Origin: Eumeta japonica | Lineage: Eukaryota; Arthropoda; Insecta; Lepidoptera; Psychidae | DNA: 64,000 bases | Direction of reading: 5' to 3' | Assembly (NCBI GenBank): GCA_005406025.1 | Contig: BGZK01000876.1 | Coordinates: 1-64,000, forward strand | Shown here: positions 46,207 to 57,609 of the stretch, in pieces | Layout of the letters: each line of letters starts with the position of its first letter | Numbering within the stretch: position 1 is the stretch's first letter | Program-made: the position numbers and the translations under genes | Notes under the pieces: generated by a model | Database searches by the model: none | The model's input: the letters and a program-made list of their open reading frames with translations, nothing else | Told to the model about the DNA's origin: nothing

Positions 46207-49200
46207 TTCAAGTTGAAAGGATTTAGCATGGTATTGGTTCCAAACAGTTTTATATGTCGTGAACTTATACTAGATCTAGTCAAGTGTTGCCGCTTTGAAC
46301 AGGCAAGTTCCTTTCTTGGAAATACTAAGTGGTACATTTTATTTACTCATTTCGTTTTATTAACTTCAATTATATAGTCAATGTGTAACCAATAATTTTG
46401 TATTGTCTCTTTAATTATAATTTTATAAGTACAACACTGCCGAGATCCTGCATCTTATATGATATTTATTTAAAAGAAACTATATTTAATAAATGAGTAA
46501 TTCCAGTATAATATCTATTATAGCCGTTTTTTTACTGGTTCATGAAATCAATCCAGATGTGTGAGTGCCACGAGTTATATCCTCTGCTTCACCCTCCAGA
46601 ACTTTTTACCATTTTTTCTGCCTAACGAGTTCAATGTTTTGTTTAGATTTCATAAATAAAAGAAATACAATATTCTTTCATACAAAATATAGATATTGAA
46701 TTCTCTTCACTTTATTAATATTGTGGTCGTGCAATCAATCATATTGCGTTAATACACATTGTTGTTTAATTAGTAGACATAGACAAAATAAACTTTTTTT
46801 TTTTATGTTACATCAATCGATCATATTTTCCTGTTCTAGTAAAAAATTTAAAAATCTATTTAATATAAAGCCATACTCTTATGATGTTGCTTTACTTGAT
46901 ACCTTTATGAAATATTTATGCCAAACAAAAAATATGTATTCCATGATTTTTTTCTGAAAATGTGTATGTATCCGAAATTTCATATTTTCAACGCTATGAA
47001 ATTAATATCAAAATGTGTGGGTGCAACCATTCAGAAAAGCAAACGATTGTGTGATAAGTATACTTTCATATAGAGATTTAAACAAATTTTAGTGTCTTTG
47101 TTAAGAACAATATAGTCTTATATTTTTCAGGAAAATTATACAATATTGCTATAATTAATGTCTTGTTGCGATTCGGATAAGTAATGCACACCCGTCATTT
47201 ATTGCATAATTGTACTATTTAAATTTTATAAATATATGTTGCACTTTGTAGAGACGTAGAGAAATATTGTAAATTATCAACATGTTAACAAAGCATAGTG
47301 TTTTTATAATGCTTAGTCTTCACATTTTAATGCACAGTTTTTAAAACTTACACAAAATGTTTCCTCTATATGCTCATTTTATTGTATAAATATTTTATTT
47401 TAACAATTATGGAGTCATTAATTGTGATGGCATTTTTGATCTTGTAGCATAATATTAGTGTGACAAGACAGACTCTGTGCTTTCAAAAGTATATCCCTCA
47501 AACGAAATATCTTTGTTTTGCTTTAAATATAAGTACTGTTGCGATTTTGTATGTTTGAAATTTCATATACTAGCTAAATAGCGCGTGGACGTTAGACAGT
47601 ATTCAAAGACTAACGAGAAATTCGATACAACTATTTGTTAAACAAGTTGTACATATGTTTTTTTTCTATAGTTGTATGACTCGGTTTTAGTGAAAATAAC
47701 TCGAGGTGGGAATTGAAATAAACTCTTTCAAATATCAACAAATTTTAATGAGTTCAAAGCCATTACTTTTTCTATTTTAAAAACGATTTCAGAATAGAAG
47801 TGACTTATAAATGAAGATCTGTTCACACTAGAGATTCTATAGGATGTTTTTTTTTCAGCTCTTAATGCAGTCGAAAAACATATACTTTTTTGTGTGAACA
47901 CACAATTTGTTATTCTAAAACTTATTTTTTATGGTAATTTTAATTTCAATGATTTTAATGAGTTTCAAAACGTTTTGTCCTGTTTCACAATCCATCTGAA
48001 GAAATAAGTCGATTGGTCAACCTGTCCAGAAATTACTATAAGGCGGAGTGATATGACACAGCCATAAAGCAATAATAGTTTATATTACATAAAATTTGTA
48101 ACCTAAGTACACTTTTGATAAAATCTATTATGCTTTGTGTATTTTTAATAGGCCTTGTTCGAATTTTTTATTTTACGAATCATGCCATTAAGATTTATAA
48201 AGTTCTCTTTTTTCATGTACTATCTCTCCAACTATGTAGATGGGGGATAGAATGAGAGTGATTAGTGCTATATTCAAATTTTTGTTTATTGGTATATTCA
48301 CTAAGAATTTCCTGCATTATCAAATCTAAAATATCGGGGAGATATTCAAATTTATTTAACGAAAAGACAATAATATTCAAAATACAACCATAGATTTGTA
48401 TTTTGATTTAGACAAGTAACAGAATTAACTTTTTAAAATAAATATTGTTCTTCAGCTCGACCTGTACATTCAATAACAGTAGCACCAGTTATTTCTTGGT
48501 TGGATTTTATGCAGAAACGTATCACTGTAAATAATAATATTATATCAACATGAATGATTGATATTAATATTATAAATCGAATGATGATATTTGTTTGCCT
48601 GTCCGTTAAGTAAAATTTCATGTTGGAACCACTGTACTAAATCGAATGAAAATCGATAGCGGGTTAATTTGATATTTGAAAACAAATATGAGATACTTTT
48701 CATTGCCGTAATAATGTGTTTTAAAAGGTGTTTCTATTTATTATTCTGCGAATGTCGTATTTGTTCCAAATATCGATAGCGGGGAACAAAGGCGACAATC
48801 GAGATCTAGAGTCGAGTATCACTTCTTAGCTGAAACTACATATTTTTGCTTTTACCGTGCATTTGTATAAGAAAATGTGCAGCGCTCCTAGCGGTCGTTT
48901 TGTATAATTCACTGATGCCTTTACAAACATAAAAAACAAAGGAATTTATATTCTTAATTCGCATAAAAATCAGAGTATATATTTAATCCATGTACTGAGG
49001 ATTTCAACATACATAAATTCTATTAAAATTTTGATGTGGAAACTTGGAGGATTTTTTTTTAATATATTTATATTCAAGTGACTTTTACAAGGATTTTTGT
49101 TGTTAAGGATGTTTTTATTTATATTCAAATTGAATTGTTTAATGTTTTATCCAAATTTGTGTTGGTAAATAATTTATATGATATATTCCAAATGTATTGT

Positions 49201-50624
49201 TGAACTAAGTGATTTTTAGGATTAAATTATTGTAAGGCACTTCACTTTTTGTTGTATATTTTTGTTATGGGATTGTTTTTCTATTTCGTCTCTGAAAAAT
49301 GTAGAATCAATATATGTATTTTTTTTTTAAATTTCAACAAAGATTAACTCTTCATATTATTGTGTACAATTTGCAAAAGAATTGTTTCAGTTTTATTTGT
49401 TGGTTTTTTTTCTGTAGCTCTTAAAGAAATCAGAAATATTGTATACAAAATTTTGTTAGACATCTCTCGGAAAATTGTACTATGTGTGATAATAAATAAA
49501 TTATTTTTTCTTATTTTTTAATGCGAAACTAATAGATATACATCAGTTTTCTGTATAATTATAAATACTAGTAAATTTAAACATATTACAGAAACATTTT
49601 ATATTCAAATGTATCACCACACCAAAAGAATGCTTCATGAGTTGCATCATATTTGGATGTTATTATCAAAGGGAACATACATTGATTATGTGAGCTGTTT
49701 TTCTTTTAATTATACCCCTCCCCCCTATTAGTGAGATGTGATGGGACATCCTCCTTCATGTGAGATTTATGCATTAGTTGTTCAATTATTTTTATATTAG
49801 CAGAAAAATAATATCACAAAATTAAAAATTAGTAAAATCTAGAATCCATATATAGTAACAAAAAATTACTCTGTTCTAATTAGAAAAAAAAAACTGTAAT
49901 CGTTCTAAGTAAAAGAAACAATTTTTTTTTTGTCTATGTAATAATTTATACTGTTCAAAAGTTGACATGAGGTTTTATGGGAACCCCCATCCATATTGAC
50001 CTCACATAATCAATGAGTTTCTCCTAATAATCAATTGGCAGCATGTTACAAACAAAACTTTCCTGTTTTACAGCCTAAAATATCATAAGTGATAAGAGAT
50101 AAATTTGAAATATGCTTTGTTTCATTAATATTAAATTAGTCCCATTTTTTTTTTCAGCACAATTTTTATAGGTATACTTGTTACTATATATCATTCAATG
50201 CAATATGGATCACCTATGTATAATGCTATATTTATTTTATAGTTAGGTAGTTAAGGCACGCTGTTAAATAATTTTTAAACCGTTGTGGTTAAATCGATGC
50301 AACAACTATATACATATGTGATAATTTACTAATAGACCACATCCTTGTATCTTGTATGTGAGGGTAGGAAACACCCTTCATTGGATTTTATTTATTGACC
50401 AATATAAATATAAAACAGCATTTGGTTTTCTTTGTGACCCTTTTTATCTGGGTGGAAAATATCTATTACGTCTAATGTATAATTTGATTTAATATTGAAA
50501 CTTCAACAATATAATTTGAAGTTCGATTTTTGCATACTGCAATTACAGAAAGCATATCATGAATTTCGGTGATAATTGAAAGCTGAATTAAAATTTTTAT
50601 TTTTTTAATTTATTTTTTAAAGGG

Positions 50625-50830
50625 GCAAACAAGTAAGTGGGCCACCAAAGATAGGATGATTGCCGCCGCCCATAATCCGCAACCCAAGGGAGACATCCAG
50701 TGTGATGCTGCCTTTGTGCAATGGAGTACGCTCTTTTCTTCATGACATCCTAGTTCATTGGGAATAACGCTGACCATAGATCATTCCAAATCCTTTCTAT
50801 ACCTGGTAAAAAATTGTTCATGAAGTGTAC
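50625..50830 (+). repeat. Interspersed repeat family R-a, copy 3
   Basis: GTGGGCCACC, GCCGCCGCCCATAA, CCGCAACCCAAG and GTACGCTCTTTTCTTCATG occur in the order I recall for this lepidopteran repeat. The flanks are GC-richer than the surroundings up to about 50900. Confidence 0.5.
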
Positions 50831-51188
50831 GGTGATGGGACGTCGCCCATCAAGACGGTGCTGATGGTATTAACGACGAGCGGAACTGTGTCGGCACTCG
50901 GCGGCAGGCATGAGGTTGAATGTTTCTTCAGAACACTCCATAGTATACGGATACAACATGCACAAATATGTAAATTATTTTGAAACTGTGTGTGTGTGTG
51001 TGGGTGTCGGGATGTCTAATGACCCCATTCCCTGTGCATACGCACCTACAGCCTTTTTATTTTAGGCTGGAAAACCTAATCACACCGGCCCAGTGCAGAT
51101 CAGTGGCTGCTATACGACTGTTGTCACCAACATGATTTACAACATCCGGCCTAACTTAAACATTCTCTTAGTCACAGAGCGAGTTGAA

Positions 51189-51228
51189 GCACTCATTTTT
51201 TTTAACTCGAGTTACAAAAAATGAGTGC
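51189..51228. other. 40-bp near-perfect palindrome centred on CTCGAG
   Basis: Two 20-base arms with no loop match at 19 of 20 pairs. The left arm is GCACTCATTTTTTTTAACTC, and the only mismatch is T at 51202 against C at 51215. It lies at the end of a repeat-derived segment and could be a foldback transposon joint or a cruciform-forming site. Confidence 0.9.
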
Positions 51229-51640
51229 GTCAGGGGATACCCGGTACATGTGAAACATTAAAACTGTTGTTTATTCAATATGTATACATTTATATATTGT
51301 ATATAGAAATCACTGTTCTTCAGGCTTCAAAGCTTTGGCACAGAAGGAAATGCACGATCAAACGCACAAGGCGTAGGTCAAAACTAAGCGCCTTTTGTAT
51401 TTTTAGACGTCTTGGTTTTACTCCAGTACCCAATATCTTTTACGTCGAAGGCGACGACTCAACTACTAAGTCACTATCATTCATATAGTATATACAAAAC
51501 GAGCCAATCATTTAGAGTTATACAAACATGGATATAGGGAGTTTTGATAATTATTTTTAATATCATCATAAACCGTAAATTAACTAATTGGTGGTGCACT
51601 CTCAACTAGCCAAAAACAACTGCTGTGTTGAACTTTGATT
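51229..51640. other. Stretch without a recognised gene
   Basis: An 87-codon plus-strand frame (51225-51488) includes RRLGFTPVPNIFYVEGDD, which looks somewhat protein-like, but I do not recognise it and it has no good start context. Confidence 0.4.
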
Positions 51641-51660
51641 GTATCTTTATAGGGGAACCT

Positions 51661-53478
51661 GTTATACCTTGACGCCCTTTGTACCAGAGGCACTTATTGT
51701 TTTTGAAATGTTCGCGCCTTTTTTCCATCTCTTTGTCTATGGTATAGTGAACTTTGACAAGGCTAATCAACATGAAGTTAGTTGCAGGCGGCCATTGCAT
51801 CGAGTTTGCATGGAAGATCACTTTAACGTTTTCGCTGCAAAAAAGTAAGATATTTAATATTTTTCATTTCTTTCATTACTTCTGTTATTTACTACATACA
51901 TTTTTAAAACCATTTGATTTAAACAAGTACTTTAGCCAAGTTTAGAATGTAGTATGCTTAATTGAGTTAATCATAACCTCCATATTTACATGTGCGAATA
52001 AACATAAAAGGGTAGGGGTGTTGTACCTTGACTATAGTAAAACAGTTGTACCTTTGTCATATGGTCAAGGTACCTACATTCAAATGTATTCTTGTTAATT
52101 CTGTTTAAGAACGCACATACTTATTATTTTGTTTTTGATACAGATAAAATGCCTCGTAGCAAAGACAACATCAAACGGACTTCTATTGCTAAAACAGCAC
52201 TTTTTAGTGCTATTAAACTAGTTAATGAAAAAAAATGTTCATTAAGAGGGGCTACCAAACATTTTAACTTGAGGCATTATGAACACTGCTTGAAGACAGG
52301 TAAAGATGCGAGCGACCTTCATGATAATTTAGCTGCGAAAAAAGGTTTTATAGGTAACGAAGAGCTCTTGCTTGTGGATTACACACAAGAAGCAGGAAAG
52401 TTACAGTATGGACTCACTTCAAAGGACGTTAAGAGGTTGGCATATGAGTTTGCGATGAAAAACAATAAAAAATATCCAGCTCAATGGGACAAAGACCAAA
52501 TGGCTGGGGAGTACTGGTTACGTCTTTTCCGTAAACGACATCAAAAGCAATTAGCTTTATGCAAGCCTGAAGCCATTAGCATTGCCCGTTCTACAGCATT
52601 TAATAAACAAAATGTGCAATTGACTTATGAAAATTACAAAAAGCTTTGCCCAAATGCCCACAATTAAGAGCGATTGATGTTTGGAATGTGGATGAAAGTG
52701 GCATTTCAACAGTCCATGTTCCACCAAAATAGAAAGAATAAAGGCAGAAAGACAAAATAAAAAACTTAAAATAGATAAGAAGGTAAAGGTACAGAAACTA
52801 AAAGTTAAGAAAAAAAATTTAAAAGAAGAATCAGAAACATTAGAAGATGAAAATTAAAGCTTTTCTGTGCGAGGTTCAGATGCTTCAGAAGGGTTTTTAT
52901 CTTCTGAGGAAGAACCATTAAGCAATTATTTTAAGGGAAATAAAGAGAATAGATACGCAAACAATTTTGAAGATGGTGATTACGTAATCTTTATATACGA
53001 AAGTGAATACTTTGTTAGCCAAATAGTGTCTGGCAGTAAAGAGGGTGCTCTTATAAAATCTATGAAGAAGTAGCTAAAAAAACTGAAAATGGCCAGAAAA
53101 AGAAGATCTAAACTTATACCAATGGTTAGATATTAAGGAAAAAATAAATAAAACAAAAAAAACTAATTCCAAGAGGAAATATTACTCAGTTCCTGAAATG
53201 AATAAATACTCGGAGTTTATTGACTAATTAAGAAACGCTTACTCCAAATATTAGTCAGTACGAAGAGAATAAAGGCTTGTTGCTAATGTGATTAAAATGT
53301 TTAAGTTAGGTGTTACGAAAAATACTGATTTTATTCATATAAATTCTGTTAATTGATATGTCATAGATATTAGATAAGCTTATAAAGATATAAGACGTGT
53401 TGAAGCTGGATATTATAAAAATGTATATTATGAATATGGATTTTATTTGATGAATTGTAACTAGGACCAAGGTACAAC
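51661..53478. repeat. Inverted end-like motifs around the transposase relic
   Basis: GTTATACCTTG at 51661-51671 and GTTGTACCTTG at 52020-52030 on the plus strand are matched by CAAGGTACAAC at 53468-53478. They flank the transposase relic and may be terminal or subterminal inverted repeats. The exact element ends and target duplication are not clear. Confidence 0.4.
52149..53228 (+). pseudogene. Pogo/Tigger-type transposase gene, catalytic core deleted
   Basis: The N-terminus is well kept from ATG at 52149 (MPRSKDNIKR). A psq-type helix-turn-helix (ALFSAIKLVNEKKCSLRGA) is followed by a CENP-B-type helix-turn-helix (YGLTSKDVKRLAYEFA to YWLRLFRKRH and KPEAISIARSTAFN). After a frameshift near 52660 the first catalytic aspartate appears in WNVDESGISTVHVPP, then a stop. 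The next recognisable piece is already the basic C-terminus (KAERQNKKLK, VKVQKLKVKKK), so the rest of the DDE core is missing. The tail continues as FEDGDYVIFIYESEYFVSQI and, in another frame, KWPEKEDLNLYQW, ending YYSVPEMNKYSEFID. A splice acceptor just before the ATG (TTTTTGATACAG|ATAAA) suggests a 5' non-coding exon upstream. Transposition is impossible; the intact DNA-binding half could still make a short protein. Confidence 0.75.
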
Positions 53479-53887
53479 ATAGTTGGATATAGGCACATCA
53501 CCACTGTTCCTTGATTTCATATTGAAAGTGGCTGTTTAATTCAATATCTTGAATTGAATTGAAATCTAAACTGATATTAATAAAAACTAAAATCTAGTCA
53601 TATTTTGTATATTGTACGCCTTATATTTCGAACATTGCTATTTTAATATAAAATATGAATAAAAAAATGTATTTAGCACCTAGCAACATTAAAATGACAT
53701 TTGTTCATCTGCCGTACGTTAGTTTATTATTGTTCTGTGATTGGTTTTGTTTACATCAATATGTCAAATTCATAGTTTGTGCTCATATTTTAGTTTATTT
53801 AAACCAGAAAAGATATTTTGGTTTCTATAAAGTTCGTATATTTATTTCACATTAAATATTAATTATACATCAAATAATCGCTGTATA

Positions 53888-56462
53888 ATGAATTCAATTC
53901 ATTATGTATATCTCATTGATTTTGACAAGGTTTGTCGAACTTGCTTGTCTACAGGGACATTAAATCCCATATTTTCAGAAAATGAAGATGAGGACGTATA
54001 TGCTAAGAAAATATTTGATTCAACAGGTTTAAAGGTAACTGTAGACACTGTTGTTGTTTTTTTTTTAATTAATACTTTTTAATTATTTGTAATTCAACTT
54101 TTAAAGTTATTCAGGTCAAATTTTATATTGTATACGACCATGCTGTAAACAATGATTTGTATTTCATTTTATAGTTGCATATTTGGTACAGTTCGTACTA
54201 TGAGACATTATATGAATATTGGCAATAATCTTCCATATAAAAATGGCATCCTAAAGTTTTGTATTATTTTATTAATGAATGTAAAAGACGGCATTGATAA
54301 GAAACACCTGAAAGTTGCATATTGAAGGCCTAAATATGTTTGTTTGTACAGAGAATCTTGTAAAATTATCTAATTGTACGCAGTTCATAGTCTCACTTAG
54401 CTATGACGTGTATTTATTCTGTATGTTTTCTAGTAAGTAGACTTTTTTTTGAGCAGTGTCCATTATTGCATAGCAATACTCTGTCTCCTTATTTTTGATA
54501 TTCGTAATTTTATTTATATTCCTATTCAAAGTACTGATGGTTTTGTATAAGGTTGACGTAATAATGTACCTGTTATCTAAAACAAAGTATTTGAACTCCA
54601 AGTTCACGAGTTACACTCCATCCATTAGAGTTTTGGATGCAAGTGACTATACCATTTTTGTTTTATTGCAAGCAAAAAAATACAATGTATGATATTGATA
54701 CGCAGTGGTGATTTTTGAGATTTGTTCTAAACAATGTAAGCTGCTACTGTGCATAATTTTCAATTCATCAATATAGTTTTTATCAGAAATTCAAATATTA
54801 CAAATTTTAAAATTACAGATTACGAGTAATGATGGCTTGCCACAAAATATGTGTACAGACTGTGTTAATAGTTTAAATGATAATATAAAATTTAGAGAAA
54901 GGTGTCAGTCCACAGAAATCAAGCTTCTAAAGATAAAAAACAATACTAACAACTCGGAGGACACCAATGATGTTGCTGAAGATTCTGAATGTGACAGCTT
55001 CATAGAGAGCGACTATCCAATTTCAAGGAGAAGCGTTTCCAGAAAGAAGTCGGTCATTGTGGATGCTAAGTCCCTGGTCCCTGAAAATCCTCTAGAATTG
55101 GAGATTACGTTCGACTCAGCGGTGAAAACGGAAGAAATCATTTCAGTAAAGAATGAAAAAGAAAATTTCCATGGATTCAGTAGTAATACCAACTTTCCTT
55201 CAGATACATCAGAAATTGATTCGCACAGGAATAAATATGAATCTATGCTCGAAAATGTGAACCCTACGAGCATCGATATGAAAGTATCATTAAATGATGT
55301 TTATGTTTTAAAAGCTGATACAAATGTAAAAACAAAAAATACAACTCTTCCAATAGACAATTGGAATCTGCCTTTAGAACGTTCCAACACACCAACACAT
55401 TATTTAACTCCGTTAATCAATAACTTGATATCTCCAATAGATGATTCTAATGTACCGACAGAGAATTCACATGCAGATATAGACAATGTCCATCATATAG
55501 ACCCAACGAAAAAAAGGAAAAATTGTAACGATTTTGGTCCTATTGTAGATATAGCGAACACGGGCGATGAAAGTAATAAACGAGTCATATGTAAATTGTG
55601 TAGCAAAAATCTGTCGGTGAGAAGCCTCAATTCTCATATGTTGACGAAACACCCACAAGTGGATAACAGAAGGGAAAAATGTGAAATGTGTGAAAAGATG
55701 ATATTGAAGAATAAAATGGAGAAGCATCTTACCAAATTTCACGGTGTAAATGGTGAAAAAACTAATTTCTTATGCGGGTACTGCAAGTCAACTTTTAAAA
55801 TCAAAGACGTGTTAAAAGAGCATATCGCAACATGCATGGAACGGAAGAAGAGGAAGAAAGGCAGCGAAAGAGGGCGCGAGTTGAAACCTTGCGATGTATG
55901 CGGCAAGATGATGCAGAGGGCCAGCCTGAGGCATCACAATGCGGTAGCGCATTCCGGATTGGGGCCCGTTTGTGAGCATTGCGGTAAAAGGTTCGCAAAC
56001 AAAATAAGGCTAGACGAGCACTGCCGGGCGAAACACGGCTACGAAAAATACAAGTGTAGCATCTGCGAATTCAGAAGTTCGGGTCTTATGGCGATGAGGA
56101 ACCACGAACGTCGCCACCGCGGCGAGAAGCCGTTCGTGTGCGAGACGTGCGGAGCCAAATTTCACGCGGCCTACCTCCTGACCCAGCACCGGCAAACGCA
56201 TCGGAAAGAGAAAATTGTGAAATGTGACCTCTGCTCGGCTGCGTTCAAAGCGAACAATTCCCTCCACATGCACAAAATCACATGCCACAGCAATTGCACG
56301 TACAAGTGTTACATGTGTGAAAGGATATTCAGCTGTAGGCACTACGTGGTGAAGCATTTGAGGCACTTCCACAGCTACCAGGGTAAAGTCGGGCACATAG
56401 AGAAGGTAGAAGGAAAAGTGTTGCCCGGTAGAAGTAGAACGGAACAAAGCAAAGAAGACTGA
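53888..56462 (+). CDS. ZAD-C2H2 zinc-finger protein, two exons
   Basis: A nuclear DNA-binding regulator of the insect ZAD family. Exons are 53888-54034 and 54819-56462, joined in phase 0 (TTAAAG|GTAACT ... AATTACAG|ATTACG), giving 596 residues. The ZAD (zinc-finger-associated dimerisation domain) spans the splice: CRTC at 16-19 in exon 1 and CTDC at 61-64 in exon 2. A long acidic, low-complexity linker follows. Nine zinc fingers fill about 306-570, from CKLCSKNLSVRSLNSH to CYMCERIFSCRHYVVKH; the third is C2HC-like (CGYCKSTFKIKDVLKEH). HRGEKPFVC is the classic TGEKP-like linker. The start is the first ATG in the open frame; an additional upstream exon cannot be excluded. Base composition becomes GC-richer over the fingers. 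Targets are unknown. It is convergent with a second ZAD gene. Confidence 0.88.
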
Positions 56463-57609
56463 AACATTACGATAGCAGATGATCTCGTATATATTAATAG
56501 AAAAAGAAATTTTATCATAAACATATAAGTTTTTTACTTTATTATAACTTTTTTAAAGAATCCCTTTTTGTTCTTAGAAATATAGACAATAAGCAAAATA
56601 AAAATGTTTCTATTTATGTGATACATTTCCATTTTGAACTGATCATTGTAAATATATGAAAACTACAAAGAATAGTTTGTCATATACTTTGTAATCACAA
56701 AAAAACCATAGTTCTTCCACAGCTAATTACTTTTCAAAACTTTTTTAGTGATTTTTTTGAACCTCAATTGATAATTATTATAAATATTTTTTATTAAAAC
56801 AATAAATAAATAACAATAAAGTACAAAAAATTATATATTATTATTACTGCTACTTATATATATATATATATGGGCAGTTCATGCAACCTTTCAATAAATT
56901 CATTTTAAATATTGTTTTAACACTACATAAAAATTAATGTGTGAATGATAACAATAAAATATTTAAGCACCGTATAATATTAGATTTATGGCAAACTCCA
57001 TATTACATTTAACAATTTCACTAGATAGTGCAACTGCCTTTATAATTGTTTAGACACTTAACCCTTATTATTATGTTACAGTTTACAAGTGTTCTGTGCC
57101 GCTTGTTTCTGTAAATTCTACATAACTCTGTTCTCTATTTACATCATTAATAATCAATTTAAATATGTCCATAAATAATCCTACAGATACCACTTGTGCG
57201 ACTGCAAAGAGAATTATGTAATAAAATTACAACATCCGTCTTTATCATCATAGGTCTTTGTATGCCAATTTTTATGGGTATTTGTCACTAAGTGAAATAA
57301 GATCAAATGCCTGTTCAAACAAACATCCTCTATTTATAATTAACTTTTGAAGTTGACTTTACCCTACCTATAAGGCACATTTCCCCAAATTATACTAGAG
57401 ATCCCAGTCTTGCTTATTTCAGTGTTACCAACAATGCTTCTAGGACTACCTTCTGGGGTACCAGCTATCTTATTTCACCATAATACAGATTGTGTTTGTT
57501 TAATTTCGTAAGCATCGATTTAGTTGTCAATAAGAATGATTCTAATACAATTTTCATAATGACAATTTGAGCAATAACTATGAACAATACCATATATAAA
57601 TGTAGTGAT
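56463..57609. other. Intergenic region between convergent zinc-finger genes
   Basis: About 1.1 kb shared by two 3' ends. AT-rich, with a TA microsatellite near 56855-56871 and several AATAAA hexamers in both directions. No gene is seen. Confidence 0.6.
56597..56602 (+). promoter_or_regulatory. Candidate poly-A signal for the plus-strand ZAD gene
   Basis: AATAAA 135 bases after the stop, followed by TGTTTCTATTTATGTG, a GU/U-rich stretch. Confidence 0.45.

Larger units (their letters stand above)
43972..51188. other. DnaJ 3' flank and intergenic region without a recognised gene
   Basis: More than 7 kb of AT-rich DNA. It holds a candidate poly-A signal (44186), a short 20-base tandem repeat (45174-45231), a non-autonomous Helitron end (to 46206), a third copy of repeat R-a (50625-50830) and a GT microsatellite (about 50988-51001). 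Parts may be a long DnaJ 3' untranslated region. Confidence 0.6.

Noticed and set aside
56010..56447. 145-codon minus-strand frame opposite the zinc-finger exon (also 55013-55273, 55467-55742, 55801-55998)
   Set aside because: Antisense shadows of the finger-coding exon, whose C2H2 pattern is unmistakable.
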